In this document: piece by piece, positions 8,307 to 16,730 of the stretch | How the letters are laid out: every line of letters begins with the position of its first letter | Numbering within the stretch: position 1 is the stretch's first letter | From: Pseudomonas pisciculturae | Lineage (GTDB): Bacteria; Pseudomonadota; Gammaproteobacteria; Pseudomonadales; Pseudomonadaceae | Direction of reading: 5' to 3' | Assembly: GCF_015461805.1 (NCBI RefSeq) | Contig: NZ_JACVZE010000006.1 | Location: 124,001 to 188,000, forward strand | Length of the DNA stretch: 64,000 nt | Made by a program: the position numbers and the translations under genes | Notes under the pieces: model-generated | What the model saw: only the letters and a program-made list of their open reading frames with translations | Told to the model about the DNA's origin: nothing | The model's database searches: none

Positions 8307-9557
8307 TCAGTCCCAGCTAAGCGCACCACCCGTCTGGTACTCGATCACACGGGTTTCGAAGAAATTCTTCTCTTTCTTCAAGTCCATGATCTCGCTCATC
8401 CAAGGAAACGGATTCGTCGTCCCTGGATACTCTTCCTTCAAACCAATCTGCGACAAACGACGATTCGCGATGAACTTGAGGTAGTCCTCCATCATCGCTG
8501 CGTTCATGCCCAGCACACCGCGCGGCATGGTATCGCGCGCGTATTCGATCTCCAGCTGAGTCCCTTGCAGAATCATCTGGGTCGCTTCTTCTTTCATCTC
8601 GGCATCCCACAGGTGTGGGTTTTCGATTTTGATCTGGTTGATCACGTCGATACCGAAGTTCAGGTGCATCGACTCATCGCGCAGGATGTACTGGAACTGC
8701 TCAGCCACGCCGGTCATTTTGTTGCGACGGCCCATGGACAGGATCTGGGTGAAGCCGCAATAGAAGAAGATGCCTTCCAATACGCAGTAGTACGCGACCA
8801 GGTTGCGCAGCAGCTCTTTGTCGGTTTCGACGGTGCCGGTTTCGAACTTCGGGTCGGAGATCGAACGGGTGTACTTCAAACCCCAAGCGGCCTTTTTAGC
8901 GACCGATGGAATCTCGTGGTACATGTTGAAGATCTCGCCTTCATCCATGGCCAGCGATTCGATGCAGTACTGGTAAGCGTGTGTGTGGATCGCTTCTTCG
9001 AAGGCCTGGCGCAGGATGTACTGGCGGCACTCCGGGTTGGTGATCAGGCGGTACACGGCCAGTACCAGGTTGTTGGCAACCAGGGAGTCGGCGGTGGAGA
9101 AGAAGCCCAGGTTGCGCATGACGATGCGGCGTTCGTCGTCGGTCAGGCCTTCAGGGTTGCGCCACAGGGCGATGTCGGCGGTCATGTTGACCTCTTGCGG
9201 CATCCAGTGGTTGGCGCAGCCGTCGAGGTACTTTTGCCAAGCCCAATCGTACTTGAACGGCACGAGTTGGTTGAGGTCGGCGCGGCAGTTGATCATGCGC
9301 TTTTCGTCAACGGCGACGCGGGCGGCGGAGCCTTCGAGCTCGGCGAGGCCTTCGGCGATGTCGAGTTTGTCGAGGGCGGCCTTGGCGCGGATGATCGCGG
9401 CCGAGTCGTTGGCGGTCACGTTGCGCGCTTCCAACGCGGCGGCAGCGCCGGCACCGTCAAGGCGATCCATATTGGCTTCGCTTGCATGGCCGGCGTTGGC
9501 GCCCTTGATCACCGCTGCACCGGTGTCTTCGTTGTCGACTTCATCCCAACTCAGCAT
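8307..9557 (-). CDS. nrdB: Class Ia ribonucleoside-diphosphate reductase, beta subunit
   Basis: 416 residues, the normal length for pseudomonad NrdB. This subunit carries the di-iron tyrosyl radical used by NrdA to reduce ribonucleotides. Ligand-bearing helices are visible (QAFEEAIHTHAYQYCIESL with Glu and His; later LRDESMHLNFGIDVI with Glu and His), and the C-terminal tail that docks on NrdA is intact. The ATG at 9557 begins MLSWDEVDNED; 63 upstream in-frame codons lie in the promoter region. nrdA does not precede it; a porin gene does. Two NrdR boxes lie upstream. Confidence 0.95.
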   Translation of the reverse strand: MLSWDEVDNEDTGAAVIKGANAGHASEANMDRLDGAGAAAALEARNVTANDSAAIIRAKAALDKLDIAEGLAELEGSAARVAVDEKRMINCRADLNQLVPFKYDWAWQKYLDGCANHWMPQEVNMTADIALWRNPEGLTDDERRIVMRNLGFFSTADSLVANNLVLAVYRLITNPECRQYILRQAFEEAIHTHAYQYCIESLAMDEGEIFNMYHEIPSVAKKAAWGLKYTRSISDPKFETGTVETDKELLRNLVAYYCVLEGIFFYCGFTQILSMGRRNKMTGVAEQFQYILRDESMHLNFGIDVINQIKIENPHLWDAEMKEEATQMILQGTQLEIEYARDTMPRGVLGMNAAMMEDYLKFIANRRLSQIGLKEEYPGTTNPFPWMSEIMDLKKEKNFFETRVIEYQTGGALSWD

Positions 9558-9676
9558 CGAAATACTCCTTCCTGGTCTGTTCTGACGGTGTGTGAACCCG
9601 TCCATAAATAGGCAATTTGCAGGCTTCAAGGCATTGAAATACTGCCCATAGTGTGGTCGGTAAATACCGATGCTGC

Positions 9677-9724
9677 ACACTATGTAGTGGTCTGTTCTGT
9701 TTGTGGGCACACTATATGGTGTGT
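9677..9724. promoter_or_regulatory. Paired NrdR boxes upstream of nrdB
   Basis: ACACTATGTAGTGGTC (9677-9692) and ACACTATATGGTGTGT (9709-9724) match the NrdR consensus ACACWATATATWGTGT at 12-14 positions. Their starts are 32 bases apart, three helical turns, the arrangement NrdR needs for cooperative repression by ATP/dATP. A weaker third match lies at 9639-9654. Confidence 0.85.
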
Positions 9725-9797
9725 AACAAGACTGGTCAACGCACAAGATGTGCGGTCTTCGGTCGCTGCCAGTCTTGAACTGTGTCAGAACCCAAGG

Positions 9798-11120
9798 CTA
9801 GAAATCGGCGATAAACTGCACGCCGCCCACCACGGCACCGTTGGTTTGCGTAAGGCCGCCGGGGTATTTCACGTATTGCAGGTTGGGGCGAACCATCAGC
9901 CATTTCGTGGCCTGCACGCCGTAGTTGATCTCGTAGCTGTATTCGCGGCGTTGCTCGGGCACGTATAGCGGGTCGTCGATGGACGTGACGCCGTTTGAGG
10001 CATTGAGCATTTGGGTATTGCGAGTGTAGCGGTCGCTGACCTGGAGTTTGGACGCGCCAAGGCCGAAGGTATCGTCGGGGCGTGCGTCGAATGGGCCTCG
10101 GTAGATCAGCCCGACCTGGATCAGGTTCTTGATCACGCTCTTGTCCGGGTCATTCACCGTGAGGTTGGCGAATACGTTGAGCCCGCGCTTGTTGTTGCCG
10201 TTCACGGTGGTCAGTTGCTGCTGGCCAGACAACCACCAGCCGCTGTTGCTGGAATACATTCGGTAGGGCTTTTGCGAGCTGGCGGCGAAGTTGCCGTCGG
10301 CGTCCTTGAGCATGTCCTTGGTGTCGGCGTTGGCGTAGTAGTAACCGGCGTGGTACTCGGCGTTCAGGCCGTCAATTTGACCTTTCCAGATCGCTTCAAT
10401 GGGAAAACTGGTGCCCTGGGAGCCGCTGATAAACGGCTTGAAGCCATTGCTGGCTTCGGCGTTGCCGGGGTTCTTGTCGTAGGCGCCGACCTGCATCGCG
10501 AACTCATCGGTGAACTGATACTTGGCGCGAACCGCCCACTGGCTGATGGGGAAGCTGTTCCACACGCCGTTCCAGTTGCCTTCCTGGGAGCCGCACAGGG
10601 TCACGTTCTGGAATTCGCAGGGGAACTGGTCGAAGTCTTCGCCATGGCCGAAGCGGCCGAGTTTGAGGGCGAATTTTTTGTCGAAGAACTTTTGCTCGTA
10701 CCAGAACTGCGACAGCCGCCAGGCATTGCCGCCGCCGAAGACTTCCATGGTGGAGGTCAGGCCGGTGGCATTGGGCTGATGCACGCGGTCGTTGGTGATG
10801 TCTTTGCCATGGCGCTCGCCGATGCCGATGCGAAAGGTCGCGTCTTGCCAGCCGAGCAGTTTTTGCAGGTCCATGGTCACGCCCAGGATCAGTTGGTCGC
10901 TCCAGCGTGCGGTGGTGTGGGAGTCGTAGCCACCGCCGAGGTTTGCGCCGACTTCGCCGACGTATTTGAGGGTGAAGTCGTAGCCCTGCTCGGCCAGTTG
11001 CGGGCGTAGGCCGTTCCAGTCGCCGAGCATGGCGGGGGAGTTGGGGTCGAGGAAACCTGCGCTGTAGGCACAGGTGGACATGGCGCTGCAGAGCAGGGCC
11101 AGGGGGAGGGTGGTGCGCAT
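9798..11120 (-). CDS. OprB-type carbohydrate-selective porin
   Basis: 440 residues. The N-terminus MRTTLPLALLCSAMSTCAYSA is a signal peptide; the mature part begins GFLDPNSPAMLGDWNGLR, the typical start of OprB family porins (LGDWGGxR), and ends in aromatic Phe as expected for outer-membrane barrels (FIADF). It admits sugars across the outer membrane. GGAG lies seven bases before the ATG at 11120. It is separated from the rhamnose operon by a REPIN and about 190 bases, on the same strand, so supply of rhamnose or a related sugar is a reasonable inference. Confidence 0.9.
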   Translation of the reverse strand: MRTTLPLALLCSAMSTCAYSAGFLDPNSPAMLGDWNGLRPQLAEQGYDFTLKYVGEVGANLGGGYDSHTTARWSDQLILGVTMDLQKLLGWQDATFRIGIGERHGKDITNDRVHQPNATGLTSTMEVFGGGNAWRLSQFWYEQKFFDKKFALKLGRFGHGEDFDQFPCEFQNVTLCGSQEGNWNGVWNSFPISQWAVRAKYQFTDEFAMQVGAYDKNPGNAEASNGFKPFISGSQGTSFPIEAIWKGQIDGLNAEYHAGYYYANADTKDMLKDADGNFAASSQKPYRMYSSNSGWWLSGQQQLTTVNGNNKRGLNVFANLTVNDPDKSVIKNLIQVGLIYRGPFDARPDDTFGLGASKLQVSDRYTRNTQMLNASNGVTSIDDPLYVPEQRREYSYEINYGVQATKWLMVRPNLQYVKYPGGLTQTNGAVVGGVQFIADF

Positions 11121-11186
11121 GGGAAAGCTCCTTGGATTGTTGTTTTTATTGGGTCTTGCACAAAACTCAGGCACACACAGACCCCT

Positions 11187-11277
11187 TGTGGGAGGGGGCT
11201 TGCTCCCGATAGCAGCGGTTCAGTCGGTACATGTGTGACTGATACACCGCCATCGGGAGCAAGCCCCCTCCCACATT
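11187..11277. repeat. REPIN between porin and rhamnose operon
   Basis: Inverted pair of GTGGGAGGGGGCTTGCTCCC cores, about 91 bases, positioned where it could end or stabilise the rhamnose operon transcript. Confidence 0.92.
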
Positions 11278-11308
11278 GGAACTGTGGTGTTTGGGAGAGA
11301 GCGGGTTG

Positions 11309-12079
11309 TTACTGGAGGTTTACGTAGAGGCCGCCATCCACCAGCAGCGACGCGCCCGTCACATAGCGCGCCATGTCGGAGGCAAGGAATACGATGGGGC
11401 CGGCGATGTCATCCGGCTCACCCAACCGCCCCAGCGGCGTACGCGAGGTCATGTAGGCAAGCTTCTCCTCATCCGCCAAATCCTCTTTGTTGATATCGGT
11501 GGCAATGGTCCCCGGCAGCACCGAGTTGCAGCGAATGCCATACGGCCCCAGCGCAATCGCGCAAGACTGCATCAACGAATGCAGCCCGGCCTTGGTCGGC
11601 GTGTAGTGGGTTTGCATGCCGCCGCCCACCAAGGCGCTGATGGAGCTGACCGCAATGATCGCGCCGCCACGGCCCTGGTTTTTCATCTGGTTGGCCGCCG
11701 CTTGCACGGCGAAGTAGGCGCCATTGAGGTTGGTGTTGACGGTCTTGAGGTAAACCTCGCGGGGCATGTCGAGGAACGAGTGGAACGGGCAGATGCCGGC
11801 GTTGTTGACGAACACGTCGACGCTGCCAAAAGCCTTGACCGCGCCGGCCACCAGCTTGTCGCCGGTGTCCGGGTCGGCGGCGTCGCCGCCCACTTCAATC
11901 GCCTGGCCACCGAAGGCCTTGATCTCTTCGATCAACGAATACGCCGCCTCGGTGCCTTGGCCGCTGCCGCTGTGGCCGATTACCACGCGGGCGCCCTGGC
12001 GGGCACATTCACGGGCGGCAGCGCGGCCGATGCCACGGGAGGCGCCGGTGATGATCACGGTTTTGTCTGCAAGCAACAT
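11309..12079 (-). CDS. L-rhamnose 1-dehydrogenase (SDR family)
   Basis: 256 residues. Classical short-chain dehydrogenase: TGASRGIG cofactor loop (residues 11-18), NNAG, catalytic Ser in SSISALVG, and YTPTK for Tyr and Lys. The whole sequence closely resembles, from memory, the Azotobacter vinelandii L-rhamnose 1-dehydrogenase (for example NNAGICPFHSFLDMPRE and HYTPTKAG). It oxidises L-rhamnose to L-rhamnono-lactone, the first step of the non-phosphorylative route. Last gene of an eight-gene operon that supplies every later step. Confidence 0.88.
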   Translation of the reverse strand: MLLADKTVIITGASRGIGRAAARECARQGARVVIGHSGSGQGTEAAYSLIEEIKAFGGQAIEVGGDAADPDTGDKLVAGAVKAFGSVDVFVNNAGICPFHSFLDMPREVYLKTVNTNLNGAYFAVQAAANQMKNQGRGGAIIAVSSISALVGGGMQTHYTPTKAGLHSLMQSCAIALGPYGIRCNSVLPGTIATDINKEDLADEEKLAYMTSRTPLGRLGEPDDIAGPIVFLASDMARYVTGASLLVDGGLYVNLQ

Positions 12080-12107
12080 AAAAACTCTCCTTCAAAAATA
12101 AGCGGCA

Positions 12108-13166
12108 TCAGCCGAGGTAATTGCCGTAGCCGACCATGGCGATTGCGCCCAGGATCACGGCGATGCCGGCCACCAGTACGCCCTTGTTGGCCGCACTGGT
12201 GCCGTGCCATTCGCGGAAATACAGGCCCCAGCAGTTGGACACGATGATGATGAACGACATGTGCAGCACCCACGAACTGGCGTCATTCTGCAGGCGACTT
12301 TCGCCCATGCCGTAGAAAAAGAACTGCAAGAACCACAACGTGCCGGCGATGGCCACCAGCAGGTAGTTGCCCAGCAGCGGGGTGCTGCGGTCGGTGTAGT
12401 TATGGAAGGTGCGGTTGCGCCAGTTCAGCCACAGGCACCAGATGCCATTGGTGGTCAGGCCGCCCCACATGATCACCATAAAGGTCACGTTGTTCTGGAA
12501 CAGGCTGTTGGCCCCATGCTCCACCGCAGCGGCGGCCAGCGGGCGACCGGCGGAAATGCCGTAGCTGAAACACGCGCTCAGCACGCCAGAGATCACCGCC
12601 ACCAGCATGCCTTTACCCAGCGAGAACTCGCTGACACTGGCGAACTTCACCGCCTGGGACACTTCCCGTTCCTTGATCAACCCGGCCTTGCCGCATACCG
12701 CGATACCGATCAACGACACCGCCACTCCCCACAACACCCAATGCCCGCCCTGGGAGGCCAGCATCGACGTCAGGGTGCCTTCGGTTTCGGTGGTGAACAG
12801 GTCGCGGTACAGCGCCGGCATCAACGCGCCGAGTGCCGAGGTCAGGCCCATGATCAGCGACATACCCAGGGACAGGCCGAGGTAGCGCATGGTCAGGCCG
12901 AACGTCAGCCCGCCGATGCCCCACAGCACGCCAAACATATAGGTCCAGAGCAGCGTACTCGTGTCGGCCGTGCGCAAGATCTCTACCCAGCCCGGCACCG
13001 TCAGTTGTGCGGCAATCAACGGCACGATCAGCCACGACACCAGGCCGCCGGTGATCCAATAACTTTCCCAGGCCCAGCCGCGGACCTTCTTGTAAGGGAT
13101 GTAGAAGCTGCCGGAAGCGAAGCCGCCGATAAAGTGCAGAATCACACCAAGGAGAATGATTTCCAC
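12108..13166 (-). CDS. rhaT: L-rhamnose-proton symporter
   Basis: 352 residues with about ten transmembrane helices. The N-terminus (ILLGVILHFIGGFASGSFY) and the GxxxGSFYIPYKKV-RGWAWESYW stretch are diagnostic of the RhaT family (drug/metabolite transporter superfamily). Carries L-rhamnose across the inner membrane with protons. It lies 28 bases before the dehydrogenase and 40 bases after rhaM in the same operon. Confidence 0.92.
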   Translation of the reverse strand: MEIILLGVILHFIGGFASGSFYIPYKKVRGWAWESYWITGGLVSWLIVPLIAAQLTVPGWVEILRTADTSTLLWTYMFGVLWGIGGLTFGLTMRYLGLSLGMSLIMGLTSALGALMPALYRDLFTTETEGTLTSMLASQGGHWVLWGVAVSLIGIAVCGKAGLIKEREVSQAVKFASVSEFSLGKGMLVAVISGVLSACFSYGISAGRPLAAAAVEHGANSLFQNNVTFMVIMWGGLTTNGIWCLWLNWRNRTFHNYTDRSTPLLGNYLLVAIAGTLWFLQFFFYGMGESRLQNDASSWVLHMSFIIIVSNCWGLYFREWHGTSAANKGVLVAGIAVILGAIAMVGYGNYLG

Positions 13167-13206
13167 GTAGTCGAATCCTTTTTATTGTTGTTGTGGGTCT
13201 GTTGGT

Positions 13207-13527
13207 TCAAGGGCGTGTCAGTTGGAACATCGGCAGTAGATCGACACTGATCGGCGAGGCATCCGCGTGGCTGGGCATGATGTCTTGCATGTAGCTCCAC
13301 CAGCGTTGCATCAGGGCAGTGCCGGGCAGGTCATCCAGGCTGTGGGCGTCTTCATGGGTGAGCACGGCGAACAACGCGTTGGCGGGCTCATCGAGGAAGA
13401 TCCGGTAATCCACCACGCCTGCGTCGAGCAGTGCCGTCGCCAGCTCAGGCCATATTTCATCGTGACGCCGCCGATACTCATCGGCCTGGCCAGGGTTGAG
13501 GTTCATGCGAAAGGCGCGGGTCTGCAT
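13207..13527 (-). CDS. rhaM: L-rhamnose mutarotase
   Basis: 106 residues, the size of RhaM. Motifs MNLNPGQADEYRRRHDEIWPEL and DYRIFLDEP are family hallmarks, with the catalytic His in RRHDEIW. Interconverts alpha and beta anomers of L-rhamnose. The ATG at 13527 shares a base with the stop of the upstream lactonase gene, indicating coupled translation. Confidence 0.92.
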   Translation of the reverse strand: MQTRAFRMNLNPGQADEYRRRHDEIWPELATALLDAGVVDYRIFLDEPANALFAVLTHEDAHSLDDLPGTALMQRWWSYMQDIMPSHADASPISVDLLPMFQLTRP

Positions 13528-14402
13528 CACTGCGCTCCATGGGTGGGCGTATAGATATGCACCGCGTTGTGCACGAAGAACTTGGCCTGCACCGCCTCGG
13601 CCTTGTCGGCCATGCAGCGTTTGACCAGGCCCAGGGTGGTGGCGAAATCGGCCAGGTGATCGCTGTTGGGCCAGTCGCTGCCAAAGAAGCAGCGGTCTGC
13701 GCCAAAGGCTTCCCACAACACCGCCAAGCGGTCGTTGTAGAACGCGGTGTCGGTGATCAAGCCTTGCGGGCCGAGCTGGGGGATTTCCGCCAGTTTGGCG
13801 AACACATTGGGCCGCTCGGCCAGGCGCAACAGATCGGCGTGATACGCCGCTTCTTCACCCGCCGGTACTTGGGCGTTGGGCAGGTGGTCGACGATGATGC
13901 GCAGTTCGGGCAAGGCATCGCTCAGGTGCAACAAACCCTTGATCAGGCGTGGGTTTGGGTTGGCACTGTCCAGGCTTCGGCCATAGGCGGCGAGCTGGCG
14001 CAGGCCGTCGATAAAGCCGGGCCGGGCTTGATCGTCAAGCAGGTCGCGGTCCCAAAGGTTGCCGTAGCGCAGGCCGAGGAACAGCGGCTCTGTTGCGAGC
14101 GCATCGAGGTCGGCATTGAACGTTTCGTGCAGCGGGTCCAGGTTGCCGACAAAGCCGAGCATGCGCGGCTCGCTGCGCAAGGTTTCCAGTAGCCAGCGGT
14201 TATCGTCGCGCCACGGGCTCGCCTCAACTGCAATCGCGCCCACCACATTGTGGGGTTCGGCCAGCGCCCAGTAATCGGCCGGCAAATGCGCGCTATACAA
14301 CCGGTTGCCCGGCTCGGGCCACGCGATGCCCTGGGGCCGACGCGGGTCGAACAGGTGCAGGTGGCTGTCGATGATCGGGCCGCTGTAGGAAGTCAGGGGC
14401 AT
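13527..14402 (-). CDS. Amidohydrolase family L-rhamnono-lactonase
   Basis: 291 residues of the amidohydrolase-2 fold. The metal motif DSHLHLFDP is at residues 12-20, a second histidine in VDHLPNAQ (about 170), and the C-terminal Asp in FGSDWPNSD (about 245). Lactonases of this family open sugar lactones; between rhamnose dehydrogenase and rhamnonate dehydratase genes the substrate is very probably L-rhamnono-1,4-lactone. Pathway role is inferred from context; the fold is seen directly. Confidence 0.87.
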   Translation of the reverse strand: MPLTSYSGPIIDSHLHLFDPRRPQGIAWPEPGNRLYSAHLPADYWALAEPHNVVGAIAVEASPWRDDNRWLLETLRSEPRMLGFVGNLDPLHETFNADLDALATEPLFLGLRYGNLWDRDLLDDQARPGFIDGLRQLAAYGRSLDSANPNPRLIKGLLHLSDALPELRIIVDHLPNAQVPAGEEAAYHADLLRLAERPNVFAKLAEIPQLGPQGLITDTAFYNDRLAVLWEAFGADRCFFGSDWPNSDHLADFATTLGLVKRCMADKAEAVQAKFFVHNAVHIYTPTHGAQ

Positions 14403-14474
14403 GGGGGCAGTCCTTAATCAGAAGCACATTCGGGAGGGCCCGCACGCTACCGTGCCCAGGCCCGTTTAACCAGA

Positions 14475-15908
14475 TCAGCTCTGCAGGTACACCACATGGG
14501 TGTGGGTGTATTCGTACAGGCCATGCTTACCATCGGCGCCGCCAACCCCGGATTTACGCACACCGGCATGGAAGCCTTGCATCGCCTCGAAGTTTTCGCG
14601 GTTGACGTAGGTTTCGCCAAAGTCGATCTCGCGCACCGCGTGCATGGCCTTGCCCAAGTCGCGGGTGTAGATCGAAGAGGTCAGGCCGTAGTCGCAGTCA
14701 TTGGCCATGGCGATGGCTTCGTCCAGGTCATCGACAATCTGGATCGGCAGCACCGGGCCGAAGATCTCTTCGCGCATGATCTCCATGTCGGCGCGACAGC
14801 CCGCCAATACGGTGGGCTGGAAGTGAAAGCCCGCACCCAGGTCGGCAATCTGCCCGCCGCTCACCAGCGTGGCGCCCTGGCTCAATGCGGTACGCACCTT
14901 GCGATTGACGTTGTCCAGGCCCTGGCGGTTGATCAGTGGGCCCATCTCTACATCTGCTTGAGCGATCGGGTCGCCGTAGCGGGTGGCCGACATGGCTGCG
15001 CTGATGCGCTGGATAAACTGGTCGGCGACTTTGCGCTCCACGTACACCCGCTCAGCGCAGTTGCACACTTGGCCGGTGTTGATGATGCGCGAATCTCGGA
15101 TGGCTTTGACGGCCAGCTCCAGGTCGGCATCCGCCAGCACGATGGCCGGCGCCTTACCGCCCAGTTCCAGGTTGAGCTTGGTGATGTTCGGCGCGGCCGC
15201 GGTCATGATGCGCGAGCCGGTGGCGACGCTGCCGGTGAAGCTGATCATGTCTACGCCCTTGTGGGACGTGAGTGCGCCGCCGACCTGGCCGTCACCGCAG
15301 ACCACGTTGAACACGCCGGCGGGCAGGTCGGTTTCGGCCACCAGCTTGGCGAATTCAAAGCAGTTGTTCGGTGTTTCTTCGCTGGGCTTGATCACGATGG
15401 TATTGCCGGTAAGCAGCGCCGGCGCCATTTTGCGGGCGATCAAAAAGAACGGGAAATTCCACGGCAGGATGCCGGCCACCACGCCCAACGGCTTGCGGAA
15501 CAGGAAGATATTTTCGTTCTGGCGGTCGCTGGTGATGATCTCGCCTTCGATGCGCCGCGCCCACTCGGCCATGTAGTCGAGGTAGTCAGCGGTGAAATTC
15601 ACTTCCACTTCGGCAAGGCCACTGACTTTGCCTTGCTCCAGGGTGATCGTGCGGGCGAGGTGCGCGACATTTTCGCGCAGCTTGGCGGCGATGCGGCGCA
15701 GGTGGCCAGCGCGTTCGATGGCGGGTTTGCGCCCCCAGTCTTTTTGCGCGTGGCGTGCGGCGGCGAGGGCCTGGTCGACATCGGCGGCGGTGGACGACGG
15801 CACCTTGGACAGCAGTGCGCCAGTGGCCGGGTTGAGCACGTCGATGTGGGCTTCGCTGGATACGAAGCGGCCGTTGATGAAGTTCTGGTACACGGGAACG
15901 GATGACAT
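14475..15908 (-). CDS. aldA: NAD-dependent aldehyde dehydrogenase, probable L-lactaldehyde dehydrogenase
   Basis: 477 residues, complete aldehyde dehydrogenase. Seen: PWNFPFFLIARK (cofactor site), FTGSVATG, LELGGKAPAIVL (catalytic Glu) and NTGQVCNCAERVYV (catalytic Cys, about residue 284). The sequence is close to E. coli AldA in the MSSVPVYQNFINGRF start. It would oxidise L-lactaldehyde released by the rhamnose aldolase to L-lactate. ATG 15908 is preceded by AAGGAG; the frame runs 100 codons further into rhmA but in the wrong frame for that gene. Confidence 0.9.
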   Translation of the reverse strand: MSSVPVYQNFINGRFVSSEAHIDVLNPATGALLSKVPSSTAADVDQALAAARHAQKDWGRKPAIERAGHLRRIAAKLRENVAHLARTITLEQGKVSGLAEVEVNFTADYLDYMAEWARRIEGEIITSDRQNENIFLFRKPLGVVAGILPWNFPFFLIARKMAPALLTGNTIVIKPSEETPNNCFEFAKLVAETDLPAGVFNVVCGDGQVGGALTSHKGVDMISFTGSVATGSRIMTAAAPNITKLNLELGGKAPAIVLADADLELAVKAIRDSRIINTGQVCNCAERVYVERKVADQFIQRISAAMSATRYGDPIAQADVEMGPLINRQGLDNVNRKVRTALSQGATLVSGGQIADLGAGFHFQPTVLAGCRADMEIMREEIFGPVLPIQIVDDLDEAIAMANDCDYGLTSSIYTRDLGKAMHAVREIDFGETYVNRENFEAMQGFHAGVRKSGVGGADGKHGLYEYTHTHVVYLQS

Positions 15909-15918
15909 GGGCAGCTCC

Positions 15919-16719
15919 TTAGTAGGTACGCGACGGGGCTTTGCTGTCGGCCTGCGGGCGATAGCGGGCGAGGGTGGCCAGGGCGCTCTGGCGCAACAGG
16001 CTGATGTCGATGGCCACCGCGATAAAGCGGCAACCCCAGGCCTGATAGCGGCGGGCGTCGTCTTCATTGGGCGCGAGAATGCCGCAGACTTTGCCGGCGG
16101 CGAGGGTGGCGTCCACGGCGTGCTTGATGCGCTCTTGCACCTCGGGGTGGCCGGGGTTGCCGGCGTGGCCAAGGCCGATGGACAGGTCGGCCGGGCCGAT
16201 GAACACCGAGTGCACGCCCTCGACGGCGGCAATCGCTTCGACGTTTTCTACACCGAGGCGTGACTCTACTTGCACGATCAGGCACAGCTCTTCATGGGCG
16301 GTGTTGAGGTAATTGTCTACGCCGTCCCAACGTGTCGCGCGGGTCAAGCCGCCGCCGACGCCACGAATGCCGTGGGGCGGGTAACGCATGGCGCGCACCA
16401 GGGCCTGGGCCTGTTCGGCGGTTTCGACCATGGGGATCATCAGCGTTTGCGCGCCAACGTCGAGCAGTTGCTTGATCAGGCTGGCGTCGCCGTTCACCGC
16501 ACGTACCACCGGTGCGGTGGCGTAGGGCGCTACCGTCTGCAATTGGCTGAGCACGCTGGGCACGGTGTTGGGGGCATGTTCGCCGTCGATCAGCATCCAG
16601 TCGTAGCCGAGGCTGGCGACGATCTCGGCGGCGTAGCCAGTGGCGAAACCGGCCCAGATGCCATATTGGGTGGCGTCTTGGGCGAGGGCGGCCTTGAAGC
16701 CGTTGCGGGGCATATTCAT
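15919..16719 (-). CDS. rhmA: 2-keto-3-deoxy-L-rhamnonate aldolase (HpcH/HpaI family)
   Basis: 266 residues. Class II aldolase of the HpcH/HpaI family: WMLIDGEHAPNT (catalytic region, about residue 39), QTLMIPMVETAEQA, PPHGIRGVGGG and VFIGPADLS. RhmA cleaves 2-keto-3-deoxy-L-rhamnonate into pyruvate and L-lactaldehyde using a divalent metal (Glu and Asp in VQVESRLGVENVEAI and IGPADLS). GAGGA lies eight bases before the ATG at 16719. Gaps of 11 and 10 bases separate it from rhmD and aldA. Confidence 0.92.
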   Translation of the reverse strand: MNMPRNGFKAALAQDATQYGIWAGFATGYAAEIVASLGYDWMLIDGEHAPNTVPSVLSQLQTVAPYATAPVVRAVNGDASLIKQLLDVGAQTLMIPMVETAEQAQALVRAMRYPPHGIRGVGGGLTRATRWDGVDNYLNTAHEELCLIVQVESRLGVENVEAIAAVEGVHSVFIGPADLSIGLGHAGNPGHPEVQERIKHAVDATLAAGKVCGILAPNEDDARRYQAWGCRFIAVAIDISLLRQSALATLARYRPQADSKAPSRTY

Positions 16720-16730
16720 CGCACGTTTCC

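Noticed and set aside
8565..9611. 348-codon plus-strand open frame antisense to nrdB
   Set aside because: Composition is low-complexity Gly/Val/Asp, without a ribosome site; nrdB is unambiguous on the other strand.
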